The notes beneath the pieces are model-generated. The model searched no databases. It saw only the letters and a program-made list of their open reading frames with translations, and was not told the origin of the DNA. A stretch of DNA of 64,000 nucleotides from Rhizoclosmatium globosum (taxonomy: Eukaryota; Chytridiomycota; Chytridiomycetes; Chytridiales; Chytriomycetaceae): NCBI GenBank assembly GCA_002104985.1, contig MCGO01000008.1, forward strand, positions 682,001 to 746,000. The letters are read 5' to 3'. A program made the translations under genes and the position numbers. Positions 1 through 13,079 of this stretch are shown piece by piece (positions within the stretch are counted from its first letter, which is position 1; every line of letters starts with the position of its first letter).

Positions 1-3000
1 AATCCTGAGCTGTTCACAGTTACGGTGGATGGAAAGAATTTGTTGCGGTTGGCGGTCGAAAATGGTGATGATGCCATTGAAATGGTGAAGTACTTGGTTG
101 CAACAGGGAAGATCGATATCAAAGCAACCGACGACTCCGATCAAACCGCGTTTACGTACGCGTGCTACTATGGACGCCTCGAATGTGTCCGTTACCTCAT
201 GTCCGTTGATTCGTCACAATTACAGATGCGGCGACCATATGATTCTGCCACTGTTTTGCATCTGGCGGCAACGAACGATAATGTGGAGCTGGTTAAACTG
301 TTAACTTCCACAAAGAAATTCGACTTGACTGAGTTGGATGGCAGCGGAAACACACCACTTGCGAATGCAATCAATGGAGATTACTGGGACTGTGTTAAGT
401 ATCTTCTTACGCAGAGCCAGCCGCAGCTCACCAAGGTCCAAACAAGAGCGGTTACACTCTTGCACATTTAGCAGTATACAGTGGCGATAATTTGGGACTC
501 TTGAAACTTGTACTGGAACATGGCAATATTAATCTTGCCGAGAAAGACCATTGGAATTATACTGTTCTTGCCACGGCGCTCAATTACGGACGTAACCAAC
601 AAGCTCTTCATCTCATCTCTCTGGATCCTGCGCAATTTAGTCTCCTGGAACCGAGTGACGACGCCACAAATTTGGTTCACCTTGCCATTCAAAATGGAGA
701 CTTCAATGTTTTCAAGTCCTTGATGCAGGCTCATAAATTTGACGTACATCAAGTTAACTCTTCCGGTTATTCCCCTCTTGCTCAGGCCGTTTCGTTGGTA
801 TGTTTGTTTCTCCAAGACTGATTCAGCTTAAACGCATTTTGTACAGGGTGACAGGGATAAGATTGGGCAATACCTTATCGACTTAGATCCAACTACTGTT
901 GACTTCAAGTACATCTCTGAAAATAGAACAATTTTGCAAATCTTTGTATCAGAGGGGGGTGGCGATCATTTGCCTTTCTTCAAGAAACTCGTCGAAAGTG
1001 GCAAATTTGATTTGCATAACAAGGATAAAGGGGGCCACACTGTCTTTTCAAAAGCAGTCGAACGTGGGTACTTGAAAATTGTAAAGTACTTGTATGGAAT
1101 AGATGAAACACTGCTGAACTGGGGCGAGACCAAGACTCAGTTGGTATTCTCCACAATCAAGGAGGGAGACTCTGTTGAAACCTTGAAATTCTTACTGTCT
1201 GTTGGTCATTTCGATCTGAACGAAATTGATGATGAAGAGCGAACTCCTTTAGCTGTTGCAATGAATTTGGACAGACCAAAATGTGCAAAGTATCTGATTG
1301 GTTTTGATGGGTCGTTGGTTTCGTTCAAGTCCTCCACAAATGAGACAATGGACATTTAGCTGTCAGTGCCCAAAATATGGATCTCTTTGACCTTTGTTTC
1401 AAGACAGGAAACCTTGATTTGACGGTAGCCAACTCTGACGGACTCACTCCTCTTGCTCTGGCTGCTCAAAACGGTCTTTACGAGTTCGTGACGCGATTAT
1501 TGGCGATTGACTCCACTCTGGTTTCTTGTGGCGATGAACCGAATAAGAAGACATTGTTGCAACTGGCAATCAATAGCGGAGATAATCATCGCTTGTTGAA
1601 ATTCTTGTTAGACCATACGTCTGTGGACCTTTCAAATGTCGACACGGATGGCCACACCGTTTTATCTCGTTGCATTGCAAATGACTACATTCAATGTTCT
1701 AAGCTGTTAATTAAGCAGAAGCCAGAGTTGTTGAACTTCATATTTGAAGACGAAAAGCAGAATATGGCACAATTGGCAGCACCTAAAAGCTACCAACTGC
1801 TGAAAATTGTCATGTCGGCGGGTTCTTTTGATCTCAGTAACGTTGACAAGGACGGAAAAACTGCAATTGTCAATGCCATTCAAAGCTGCAATACAAAAAG
1901 TGTTATTTTATTAATCAAGCAAGATCAATCTCAGCTCAAGTATGTCTCTGAAGATGGCAGCAATCTACTTCATTTTGCGGTGAGTAGTATATCACTTTAC
2001 CGGAACCTGGGTTTATGTTTTCGCTTTTTTTTTAGGTCATGGATGACAACAATTATGACACTCTGAAGGTCTTGTTGGAGTACAAAGACTATTTTGACTT
2101 CAACGCCAAAAATTCAGATGGACACAGCGTCTTTTCAAAGGCTTTGTCATGGAAATCAACTCGTTGTGCGAAACATTTGGCCAAGTTCTTCGCTACAACT
2201 GACAAGTCCCAATTCAACTTCTTCGTTGAGTCTCAAAAGAAGACACTGCTTCACTTGGCTGCTGAAGGCTCCGACGATGTTGCCCTCCTCAACCTTTTGT
2301 TGGCTAATGGCAAATATGACTTGAATCAAATTGATGTTGACGGTCATACACCATTTTCCCACGCTGTTCTGGAGGGGAAGGAAGATATGATACAGCGCTT
2401 GTATGAATTTGAACCATCTCAAGTTCTCTTCAGTCCGAACCCTGAATCTGGTAACAAAACTTTGCTACAGATGGCGGTAAGCTTGAATAGACACCATTTT
2501 TCCTCCTGACAGTCTTTACAGATTGAAGAAACGAAAATGTTGACACAATCAAGATTTTATTCCAAGCTCCCACGGTTTTGAAGGATCTTGGTAATATTGA
2601 CTCGGACGGAAACACTTTCTTCTCCAAATGTGTTCAGTGTGGTCGAAACTCTGTGTTTAAGTATGCAGCCGACTACACTGCCAAGTGGAACGCATCGATT
2701 TTGCTTGCTCCAAACGCCAAGAATCAAACCCTCTTGCATAACGCAGCGGATAACATTACTTTGACCAAGACTCTTACACCGTATGGCAAATTTGACTTGC
2801 ATCAAAAAGATAGCGACGGCTTCACGCCGTTTGCACTGGCTGTTAAAGCAGGAAACTTTGAGGTAGTTTCGCATCTTTTCAACATTGACCAGACTGTTTT
2901 GAATTTCCGGTTGATGTCTCCTGCTTCGTCGCTGCTTCACATCGCTGCAGACATACGTACGACTTGAAAATCCACCAGCTATTAGTGCAAAACGGCAAAT

Positions 3001-4484
3001 TTGACTTCTGTGAAGAGGGTGGAGAAGCTGAGTTGCCCCCATTCCTTCTGGCTCTTCTTCAAGACAATGTCAAGATTGCGAAGTATCTACTCTCGCAAGA
3101 ACCCAAAGCTATTGAATACAAGGGTCGTGCACTCAATATTTCAGCCGTTTCAGCATATCTACAAGGCTCTAACTGCAGTGAGGACGGTCTCAAGTTATTG
3201 CTTGAAGAACCAAACGGTATTAAGTTCGATTTAGTCCAACGAGACTGTTTGGGTGACAGCCCGCTTTCTCTCGCCGTGTCAAAGAACTTGATAGATTGCT
3301 GCAAAGTATTGCTTGCGCACAACCCGTCCTTGCTCACAGAATCCAAATGTTGTGATGATATGACTTTGTTGGAAACTGCCGTGTTTTATGGTAATCAAGA
3401 CTTGTTCGACTACCTCCTTGAACTGTGGGACCCATCTGTCTTGACTGATGACGACAAGTATTTGTCCTTGCTGACGCATGCTACATTCGGTGGTGAAGGT
3501 GTGAGAGATGGTGTGCTTTTAAAGAACGAGACTTACCAAAAGCTGGTTGAAGCTGTTCCGGTTGATGAATCAGATAGCAATTCTCAAACGTTCGCTGTTA
3601 TGTCCGTTATCTGCACAGCAGCTTCCTCCAAGAGTCTTCCTATGACTGACCTTGCTTTGAAACGCGGTTATGTAGTTGGAGCCAAAAACAAAAACATGGA
3701 TCTAATCAAGATGCTTGATAAACTTGGCGTCAAGTTTGATCCAGCGGTTACAGCTTTTGGTCGAGCCACACTTTTCCAAGCTGTCCAGTTTTCCGTGGAG
3801 GCGGTGCAATTCTTCTTGAAGTTAGACAGCTCTGATCTGCGAGGTTCTCCTTATGACAACGAATCACCTTTCAAGACTGCCTGCGGTATCGGCGGTATTT
3901 TGGAAGCTGCAAGTATTTTCCTTGAGCTTGGTGTCGATCCAAATCTTGGATTGAATGCAAATAGTTATGAAATTGAAGGAAATACAGCTCTCCATGATGC
4001 TTGCTCTACCAAACGTGTTGATTCGATGCAATACTTGTTGAGTGTTGAAGCTGTCGACTTTACGCGAAAGAATGTTAATGGCTCCACTGGCTTGCACGTC
4101 TTGGCGGAAACTGATATTAACGAAGACGATTTGGCTATTGAGAACGAGGAGGAAGAAAAGGAGGAAGAGGAAAAGGAGGAGGAAAAAGGAGAAGACGAAA
4201 AGAAAGGTGGCGAAAAATCCTCTGAGAAGACTGATTCTGCGGAAACTGTTGAAGAGGAAGTCCCAGAGACTGAAAGCCAAAAGAAAGCTTTCCAACAAGT
4301 TCAAATGACATTGACTGAGCTTATCAAGGCGTTTGTTGATAGAGGCGCTGACATTAACGCCGTTGATGCTAAGGGTAGAACTCCTTTGGATATTGCGAAG
4401 ACAGCTATTGGATCTATTAATGGGGAAAGCGACATGACGAAGGCTCTTGTCGCCAATGGTGCCACAGTTTCTCATACTGCTTGA
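1..4484 (+). CDS. Large ankyrin-repeat protein, 5' partial, with frame breaks
   Basis: The frame is open from base 1, so the N terminus lies outside the window. The protein is almost wholly ankyrin-like repeats in a double unit of about 65-70 residues: a GKFDL..D.DGHTPL..A block, a C.KYLL block, then a TLLHLAV block. Such repeats are protein-binding scaffolds; no catalytic domain is visible. Introns are placed at 798-846, 1980-2035 and 2477-2521, all GT-AG. The frame also changes near 450, 1350, 2525 and 2960, and each change is repaired by one added base. An acidic/lysine-rich linker lies at about 4130-4290, before the last repeats. The stop is at 4482-4484, with an AATAAA-like signal near 4518. 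The fold is clear; the biological role is unknown. Confidence 0.8.
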
Positions 4485-4583
4485 GAATAGACAAATTCAT
4501 TGAATATGATAAAACAAAAATAAAACTAAATTTCCTTGCTGTGCACCATTTTGCTCAAATGGCGTGTGTTTGAAATCTGGATG

Positions 4584-5952
4584 GTTTTTCTTGGATTTTT
4601 GGACCCACGTCGACAACAACAACCTTGCCTACTTCAGAACGTGGGGAAGATTCCATGCGTTTCCATTCAAGCTTGGATAAGCTGGCACACGTTGAGGGCG
4701 TCTTACTTAAGCGGTAGGTCATCTATGTGGTGGCATTGTTTGAAACAGAGCAAGCCGCAGTTGTTCCACAAGTTCTTCTTTCCCCTTCTATCCATGATAT
4801 GTCTTATATATCTTAGCTATTGTATCCATCTCAATCTTCCCAGTTTCTATCTGACCGCTAACAAGTTTCATCCACACAGACATGTCAAGACCCCGTTCCG
4901 CCGCCACCTAGTCAAACCAGAAGGACGAGACTGGGCAATCAACACACTAGTTATCAATGGTCCAAAAGATGGTCCCAACATTGTGGATCCAACTCGCAAA
5001 ACCATTGTGCTAACCCACGGTTATGGATCTGGACTTGGCTTCTTTTACGCAAACTACGACCAACTTGCGAGTCTAGTGGATCCTGTAAGCAAAAAACCGG
5101 TACAGATTGTGTCGATTGACTGGCTAGGAATGGGCGGTTCTTCACGTCCAGCCTTCACAAAACGTTCAAGCTGTGCTACACCTGAGGAAAACGAGGAACT
5201 CATCAAAGACGCTGAAAACTACTTTGTGGAATCGTTTGAGGACTGGAGAAAATCTGTGGGACTTGAAACGTTTGCTCTTGGAGGACATTCTCTTGGTGGA
5301 TACTTATGTTCAGTTTATGCTCTGAAGCATTCACACCGTCTTTCGTCTCTGACTCTTATTTCGCCGTTTGGACTGCTCCCTCATCCTCAAGATTCAGTTC
5401 CAGTCACGTCTGAAATCTCAAAGCAACTTCCATTTGCTCAACGTCTCTTTTTGTCAGCGTGGAGAAACAACGTTACCCCGCAATGGGTTCTTCGTGGTAT
5501 GGGATGGTATGGGCCACGTATGGCGTCGCGAATTGTCTCACGAAGGTTCCCTACCATGGATGAAAACGACCAACGTCTTATTTCTGATTACGTTTATCAT
5601 TTGTCGACTATTCGTCCTGCTGCTGGGGAATATGCACTCAATGCTCTGATGGAAATACGTATGACTCCCACTGAAGACCGTGAGGCTAATGGGAAAGCTA
5701 CTCATGGAATCTGTATGCTCGTCATCCAGTCGGACTTCGGCTAATGGATCTTCCAAAGCACTTGCCTGTTTCAATCTTGTTTGGAGATAACGACTGGATG
5801 TTTTCGAATCGTCGTGAAATGCTCAAGTTGGATGTGATTTCGTCACGCAGCAAGTCAAAGTTACACGTATTGGATAACGCAGGACACCACTGTACTTGGA
5901 TAATCCAGATCAAATGCTGGACGCTTTTAAAAAGACATCATTATGGGGGTAA
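4584..5952 (+). CDS. Alpha/beta hydrolase of the ABHD4/ABHD5 (CGI-58, ICT1) type
   Basis: The core shows the oxyanion-region HGYGSGLGFF, then DWLGMGGSSRP, then the nucleophile elbow GHSLGG (near 5281-5298), followed by LISPFGLLPHP, all in the family order. Downstream is LFGDNDWM (acid region). After correcting a frame break near 5895 a histidine-rich HHLYLD element appears, matching the H-x4-D acyltransferase motif of CGI-58/ICT1 proteins. Family members act on lysophosphatidic acid or N-acyl phospholipids, or activate lipid-droplet lipase; which applies here is inference. A second break lies near 5700. Both need one added base. The N-terminal region (4584-4880) probably contains an intron ending at CACAG near 4879, so the chosen start is tentative. 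The stop is TAA at 5950-5952. Confidence 0.75.
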
Positions 5953-5979
5953 AAAAAATAACAGTAAAGATATGTTTAT

Positions 5980-8900
5980 TTACTCAAAGGAAAGAGGCAT
6001 AATAGGATGCGAGATATCAAGCGAAACATAGGAAGCCAAAACGAATAACGGCTGATTACTTTCTTGGAACGCCTGGTCGTCCTTGAGGGATTCATTAGCA
6101 CGTGGACGGCCAACACCATTCGTACCATAATTACCGCGCTCTCTCCTTGGAGGTGGTTGAACACGTTTCTGAGCCGTTGTTGCTCATGAAGCATTTGGAT
6201 CCGTAAAGCCTCAACTTCTTCGGAGGTAAAAAGTCAACATTCGAACTTCAGTAGCAACCAACAAGTCATCGTCATGCGCTTGACTTCTTCCATTGGTTTC
6301 TTGACTGTTGAACAAATTGAGAGCAATCGTCTCGCTATCTGCAACCGTTCCTCATCCTCACCAGTCCACTCCTTGTCCCGCAGGTGAGTGTTTTCTTCAA
6401 AGTTCCGGCTTGCTTAATTGCGTGCAAGTGCTGGATCTCCTTCTTCTTGCCAGACAAACTCAATCCCTTCAACCACGCCTTTCTGTGTGCTGATGAAGCT
6501 CCACTTCCCATGCGACTTCCGGGTGCTCGTTTTCGTATTCGTCAATGTTGGCGTAACGAGGGGTGTAGAGCTTTGGAAGCAAGTGTGCACTCTTTTGAGC
6601 GACCCAGACTTTCATAAGTGGTTTCACGAGTGCTGGGTTCAAGACTTTCTCTTCCAAGTCGGATGCGATGGTCGAAGTATCTGATACTTCGAGTTGGTGA
6701 GTGCTTCCTTCGGAGGAAGAGCCACGGCGAGGACGGAGAGTGTTTACAGTCAGGACTGAGGTACAGTACATGGCCTTTGGAAGCAACCAGAGACGAGCGC
6801 AGACCCAGATAGCAATCGTGAGGAATGGAAGGGGGGCGACAATCATCCATTGACGGAATGTAGTCGAGTCATCGTTCTTGCTCTTGTTACGAGCAATGTT
6901 GGCAGCGAAAATGACCGTGAGGGTGAGGAATTGGAAAAATCCGGTGGAGAAGAGGAGGAGGTTGAAGATTTTGAGGAAGTAACTTCCGTGCGATTCGTTC
7001 TTGACTGCATAGACATACTATGGAAAATCGATTATGAGTAAGGATGAACAAGGTAGGAGCGAAATTACCATGAGTTGGTACTTCATGACGACGAAAACAA
7101 GACCAAAGAACAAGGCCGCAAACGGAAGGATAATGGGAGCAACGATAGAGAAAGTCAAGGCAATAGTGAAAGCAATCAGCAAAGTTCCGTAAACCTAAGA
7201 GCGAAACATATAATTAGAAGACTGCTTGAAAAAAACCGCAAAAACTTACACGAGTGAAATCGAACACTGGTGGCTTATTCAACTCAAAGTTTTCACGAGG
7301 AGTCAACTTGAAGAATCTACGCTTGATGAAACTGAGGACGAGAGGAACACCCTGAATGATTTCAATTCCATAACCAGCATAGTATGAGGCGAGAAGGGTA
7401 ATGTAAAAGTTGGAGTTGTTGGCAAGACCAGTAATTGCTCCAGTAACTTGAAGCTTGAATTCATCCGTGATGGACACACCTGCTGGTTGTGGTTGGTAGT
7501 ATGCAGTAATCAAAGCACTGACAGCCGCAAACAAGAAAATCTGGATCATATAGAACGTGAACAGCTTGTACAAAACACTACGCTCAGCACCCGCATGACT
7601 CTTTGCACCTTGCAAGACAGTAGTAATCCTCAACACAATCGGCAACAAAAAGTTAAGCACAGCCAACAAAATCGGCGCCAAATACGACTGCAAAAAGTCC
7701 TTCACTTTCGGGTTCGCAGCAAGCCAATCCAACGCCGCCTGGTTATGCGCAAAGAAATTCGACAAGTTTGACAAAGACGTGATGAAACCAGAAAGCAAGA
7801 CCCATCCCACGGAAATCCCAACCGTCAACCCAAGCGCAAACATTCTACGCGTGTACCGCTCCGCCTGTGGGATCCCAATGTTTTCCCAGAGGATGTCGTC
7901 GAACTGTGGGGAGAGCTTCGCGTTTAGGAGGGCTACGTTCTTTTTCTTTTTGGAGCCGAGGGAGTCGAGGGTGAAGGATTGGGCGGCTTCGTGGGAGGCT
8001 ACGACGTTGTCGTAGGAGACAAAGGCGGCAGATGTGACGGGGTGTTCGGAGTCGGGTTGGGCGCGGAGGAAGTAGATCTTTTCTTCGAGTTCGTTGAGGG
8101 AGTCGCCGAGGAACTGGATTGCTCAACGTGTCCGGTGAGCCGCGTACTGGATCGTTTCCAATGTTGAGGGTCGGTCTTTTGGCGGGGATGTTGTTTGGAT
8201 CGGCGAGGTACTTGTTGAGAACAGATTCCAACTTCTTGGTGAGTTTTTCGTGCTCGGTGATGAGCTTGGTGAGGTGTGGTACGCGGCGGTTAATGACAGT
8301 TTGAGTTGGAATGTCGAGGTCTTTACGAGAAGACATGAATTTGGCAAGGGATGCCTCCGAACGAAGGCTTTCATTCAGATTGGTGATGAGGAGTGTCTTG
8401 TGGCGGAGAGATTGTTGAAACTCGGCGCTCTCAAAGAAACCTTTTCTGTAGACAGAGTAAACCACCGAAAGGCGATAGAGCATAACTACGGAGCAAATTA
8501 GATTAGATAAATCAGCCAAGAAAGAGCAAAGGGTGAAGCAACTTACAGTAAACAGAGAGAGAAACAACCCAAGTCAGCATAGTTGGCAACCAGTACCAGG
8601 GCGAACTAACATCCAATTGGTTGATTGATAGGGTGTTCAAGCTGGAGGCAAAAATCACAGTCAAGTTGGAGTTATCAATATCCTTTGAATTGGAGTCACG
8701 CGCTCTCAACAATCCAAATGAAGAAGTCGACAAAGCAGTAATGGTAGGAGCGCCAGCGCTTCCTGTAACGGTATTACTGACAGCACCAATAGCGGTGGCT
8801 GTTGCAGTCACTGTAGCGACATCAACTGCTGTCACACTAACGGAAGCAACTCCAATCACCGTTCCATTCACTACAATAGCGGTAGCTGTTGGGACAAATG

Positions 8901-9634
8901 CTGTGGTTGTCTTGTTCACAACAGGTACAGCTGCAGCTGCTGATTTCACCGCCACCAATTCCGTGTTATTGAATCCAATATCAGCTTGCTGTCCAGTAAT
9001 TCGTTCAAAGTTTGCATTCACGGCCATATAAGGAATGCCTAATTTGTGTTAGTGTTAAATCAGTAACCATGGTTTCAGCCTTGTATGAGGCAAAGACAAA
9101 AACACTTACCGAGAGCAGAGATACCACAAAACAAAACGAAGCAGTACTTGACAAACTAAAGGAGGACGCATTATGATATCAGTATTGATTGGTTGTAATT
9201 TGTCTTGATTGGTTGCACACTCACCTTCAAAAAGATGACGGAGTCCACTCCAAGTTGATGCACTGCCTTAGCCGAATCCTCCCTCACAATTGGAGTAATC
9301 CAGGCAGTTGGATCGGACTTGAGCGGTGTTGGTCGTTTGCTTTAGATTGCGATTGGTAAGACACCACATTGGGAGAGCAGAACAACAGCCAAACGAGACT
9401 TACTCTTCCGAGGCAAACTTGAGCTTTGGCTGATAGACGACCTTGTTTGCGGGGCGGAGGATACTGAATCCAATGATGCATGCTAAGTGCCATGTCAGGT
9501 GTCAGCTTGTAATCAGATCCAAGATCGATTTGCACACAAAGAGAGAGAGAGAACGCACCGAATGCAACTAGTAACTGGATCAGGAATGATGTGATTACTC
9601 CCAAGATGGAGAAGTCTCCTTCGGCCTTGACCAT
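5980..9634 (-). CDS. CSC1/TMEM63-family stress-gated cation channel
   Basis: This is a multi-exon gene. Exons are about 9634-9559, 9482-9404, 9339-9225, 9155-9110, 9038-8547, 8485-7250, 7194-7069 and 7017 onward; most introns are 55-76 nt. The first TM helix is followed by the family's segment W.TP.V.E with LGVDSVIFLK, a cytosolic RRM-like loop (TLLITNLNES and later FVSYDNVVASHEAAQ), then the multi-TM pore region ending near 6840. The family forms osmosensitive calcium-permeable channels in plasma or endomembranes. The loop between TM1 and TM2 (8600-9030) is unusually long and rich in Ala, Thr and Val. One junction near 8110-8150 needs an indel or a 34-nt intron. The cytosolic tail (6465-5980) needs about five more single-base corrections. 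The stop is at 5980-5982. Confidence 0.8.
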
Positions 9635-9913
9635 GTCGTCAACTAGCGGAGGAGGAAGGGTGTTGGAATGAAAAAAATTTCCAGGTGGGGTTGTACTCTG
9701 ACTGTTCCATTGAGGACAGAGTTCACAGGCAGAGGCAGAGGCAGAGAATAGAGAACATCAAGAAAATAGAATAATAGTTACATGTATGTAAACACGTGTT
9801 TTTTCTCTTTGTGAGTGTTAACGGTTTTCAAATCAAATCAAAAAGCGACGCCTTCTTTTGGCCAACCAACCAACCAAACCGTCTTCCAAAAGCAACCCAA
9901 AAACAAATTCGAA

Positions 9914-10935
9914 ATGTCCCCGTCATCGCCAACAAAAGCCAAGCGTCCCTCTTCAGCCACCAACACCACACCGCCGAATCCACGTACGCCGACGCCGCCA
10001 CTTCGCCAAAACGCCAACGATTCGACGACGGCGCAAAAGGCGATTCGTTTGTGCTTCACTATTTAACATTCAAGGAAAGGGCGAGTTGAGTACTTTACTG
10101 CCACCAACTACCTTACTTGAACCTGACGTGTCTGTTCTTTGTCAATCAGGCTCATCCGCATGCTGCTTGCTTACTCGGGCGCGGTCTGGTCCGACAAGTT
10201 CCCTGTCGAATGGGCAAAGGAGAAGGCATCCACTCCATACGGTCAGGTACTACCCTGCCGAAACGCGTCCAAGTCCCCTCTCACACACTAACCCCATGAA
10301 AACCCAAAAAAGCTTCCAGTTCTCGTTGAACACGAAGACGGAACTGGCAAAGAAGTCTTCCGCATCGCACAGTCCCACGCGATCGCCCGCTACCTTGCCG
10401 CCAAGTTTGGTCTCAACCCGTCAAACCCACACGAACACGCTCTCCAGGACTCGGTCTTTGAGTCTGTCTCGGACTTGGAAATCGCTGCTGGAAAGTTCAT
10501 TTGGGAAAAGGATGAGAAGCAGAAGGATATCTTTAGAGACCAGTTCTTTGATGACAAGCTTCCTGTCTTTTTGTCTTATCACGAAAAGTTGTGGAAAAGA
10601 ATGGGTCCAATGGGCACTACGTTGGAAAGAAGGTGAGCATTCTTTTGTTTTCGTGTTGGTGTAAGCATGCTTGGACCACGGGATACTTGGCTGTCAAATG
10701 AAGGATTCCTCAAAATTATTCTTCCTCTCAATTCTAACTTCTCACATTTAAAAAGGCTACTCTCGCGGACTTGTATGCCTTCAACGTCTTTGAACGTCTT
10801 GACGCTGAAGGTGATGCACGTTTGGAGCACCACTTGATCAAGGCCCCAGGCTTGAAGAAGCTCATTGCTCACTACCGCGCTGACGCCAAGTTGGCAAAGT
10901 ACCTCGAAGGCTCCCGTTGCCCAGTTAGATTCTAA
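9914..10935 (+). CDS. Glutathione S-transferase family protein (sigma-like)
   Basis: The thioredoxin-fold part is visible as FVLHYLTFK, then RMLLAYSGAVWSD and PYGQ, an intron (about 10255-10313), and LPVLVEHEDG with QSHAIARYLAAKFGL, the classical glutathione-binding QS.AI.RYLA signature. The all-alpha C-terminal domain contains HYVGKKATLADLYAF across the intron at about 10636-10756. The enzyme conjugates glutathione to electrophiles or isomerises prostaglandin-like substrates; the substrate is unknown. The first intron (about 10088-10149) has a weak donor. Frame changes near 9990 and 10600 are both repaired by one extra base. The N-terminal extension before the fold is basic and Pro/Ser-rich, and the ATG at 9914 is chosen only because it is the first in context. 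Confidence 0.7.
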
Positions 10936-11041
10936 TGGATCTATTATTTTTATATTTGACGCGTATTGTCTCTCCCTGCTTTTTGAAATTCGACCCTACT
11001 TGTTGACTGAATAAAGTCGTTCAATGAATAACTTGAAAAGT

Positions 11042-12455
11042 CTATTTAGCACCACACAGAACTTTGTGAACGCCCCAATTCGCTTTTTGACAGACAGAGT
11101 CACAGTATGCAATGGCATTGCACTTTCCACACTTTTTCAAAGTCAAATCAGCAGCTCCACAGTGCCACATACAATCCCTGAACGTAACCTGTTTGCCTCT
11201 GCCAAACTCTTTGACAGAATCTGTTGTTCCTCCAACGACACAATAGCAGCCATCCACGCATTAGATCCTTTCTCCCATTTTCCAAGCTCTACCCACGCGA
11301 GCAACTGATCCTGTTTAACTGAAAATCCTGCAAGCATGGACTCGAACGCTTCAATAAGCGTTTCCAAGATTTCCTGCTCGTTTCTCGCAGTGAAGGGCGT
11401 CATTCCCGTCGCAGATTTGCAAGATTCAGTTCCGTCCACGTAAGTCTCTGAATCCGCAGATACTGAAGCACCTGCGTTGGAAGCGGGTCCTTCAACGTGA
11501 GTTTGAACGTTGCATCCAACGGAATCCCAGCATTAGCATAAACCTGAGCCTTCTCCGCAAAAAAGGGGCATGCTCCGAAGTACTCACACCAACTCAAACG
11601 CATTATACGGGTTCCCGGGAACAACGAACCCATACAACCGCAAGAGTTTCGTGTTTGACACGGGTCCATAGTTTATAAAGACTTCATCGCCCTTTTTGTA
11701 CGATTTCCCTGCTAATATCTTTACCGCCTTTTCCGTTGGATCATACGCGTGGCATTGTTTCACGTCGAAGGAGTGGTTGACCATGTCAAGGAACGGCACA
11801 ACGCCGCGTAACGAGGTTTCCGCCGAGACGTTGAAATCCATGGCACGCGACCAGACTGTAAACAGGGCCCATTTGTATTCGTCGAGAGTGAATCTGCCGA
11901 GTGGGAACACGTCTGGGTTTCTGAGGAAGACACGTTGGAGGAGGACTCTGAAGTCGTCTTCGATTGGGATTGGGAATGGATTGTGAGGTTGTAGAGGGAG
12001 GAGCCTTGGGCGATTTCGAGGTCCTCGTCTGTGAAGAAGCAGGAGGCGGTGTATGATTCTGGGATTCCTGATTTGACGTGGACTGCATGGAACATTGTCA
12101 GTTGATGTATTCAATGCAATCAATGCAAGGGATGTGGAAGTAACTAGGTAGTACCTCTTCGTTGATCGTGTTGATCCCGAGAGCACTTTGGCGACAGTTT
12201 CACGAAAAGAAGGAAAAGCGCCAACGTGTCGTCAACCGACAACTTGTTCTGCTTCAAGATGTCACCAAGAACTGGTTCGTTGAGCGCAGCCTCGACTGAC
12301 CAGACCGCCTCCCATTTAGCCGAGAGAATGATCGCATCTTCTTTAATGTCGAGTTGGGCCTGGAGTCCACGGCCGGTCTCAGGGAACGTGTGGATTGCGA
12401 CTGTTTCTGTTGCCGTTGTTGATGTTGATGTTGTTGTTGTTGTGGTGGAAGCCAT
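11042..12455 (-). CDS. SET-domain methyltransferase (SETD3/RLSMT-like) with C-terminal MYND finger
   Basis: After a Thr-rich start, TGRGLQAQLDIKEDAI matches the opening strand of SET proteins. The core follows as LRGVVPFLDMVNHSF, GDEVFINYGPVSNTKLL and YGFVVPGNPYN, the NHS and Y-G motifs that form the AdoMet and lysine pocket. Next comes a helical LSMT-type substrate-binding part, and the chain ends in a MYND zinc finger (about 11042-11165) with C.KC....YC...CQ...W..HK..C spacing. It is likely a protein-lysine or histidine methyltransferase; the target is unknown. An intron starts near 11586. At least four frame changes occur (about 12180, 12000, 11405, 11215); the last two are each solved by one added base in GGG and AAA runs. 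The start ATG at 12455 precedes the Thr run. Confidence 0.7.
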
Positions 12456-13079
12456 TCGAGGATCCAATTTGTGCAAAAACGCAAAACCAATTCCTTGTTT
12501 GTTCTGCGTGCGATGCTGACTGCGGGACCGCGACGACAAGCCTCCGTGGCAATTCGGTTTCGGTGGAATAACCAGACCGTCCAGGGCCTTGAAATCGACT
12601 CGGAGAAGTACCCAATCCACCTGTTATTTACTATCAATCAATTAAATTGGACCACAGGTCTGTGATGGACTGCACTTGGAATGGCATTTCATGCGCCACA
12701 ATTCGCCAAAAGATCACGTCGTTTCCGTATGACTCACTCGTCGCGGCGCTCGATGCCGATCTCAAGTTGATGCTTTCGTGTGGGGCATTCCTTTTCTCTT
12801 CCTCGCGATCCTCGGCCACCCAGCAACATTGCGTGCGACTGACACATGAAACTACAACGTTTATAAGGTACTCGTATTTAATCATAGCGATTCGAAGATG
12901 GAGGTTGTGCTTCTGGACGCGGACTCTCTTTGGGAGATTTCGTTTCCTGTCACGGCTTTAAGGAAGACTTTGGTGTTGCCAGTTATGAATTCGGAAATTA
13001 TCATGAAATTGAGTATTATTGAGAGAGGTGAGGCTCGTGTTTCGGCGTTGTGCTTTGGATCCTGACATCTTTCAAGGCC
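12456..13079. other. Intergenic stretch between divergent genes
   Basis: This stretch separates the SET gene from the STAND gene, which are transcribed away from each other, so both promoters should lie here. A short open frame at about 12898-13065 (+) begins MEVVLLDADSLWE but resembles nothing I recognise. An 83-codon frame on the minus strand at 12634-12885 is equally uninformative. No RNA gene or repeat was seen. Confidence 0.4.

Noticed and set aside
6380..6390. CAGGTGAGT on the plus strand as a splice donor of a plus-strand gene
   Set aside because: The minus strand here reads as the CSC1 tail and no plus-strand coding exon adjoins the site.
8115..8150. A 34-nt intron in the CSC1 gene that would fix the frame
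   Set aside because: It is possible, but it lacks a clear branch site and is shorter than every other intron here. An indel explains the break equally well, so it is not claimed as an intron.
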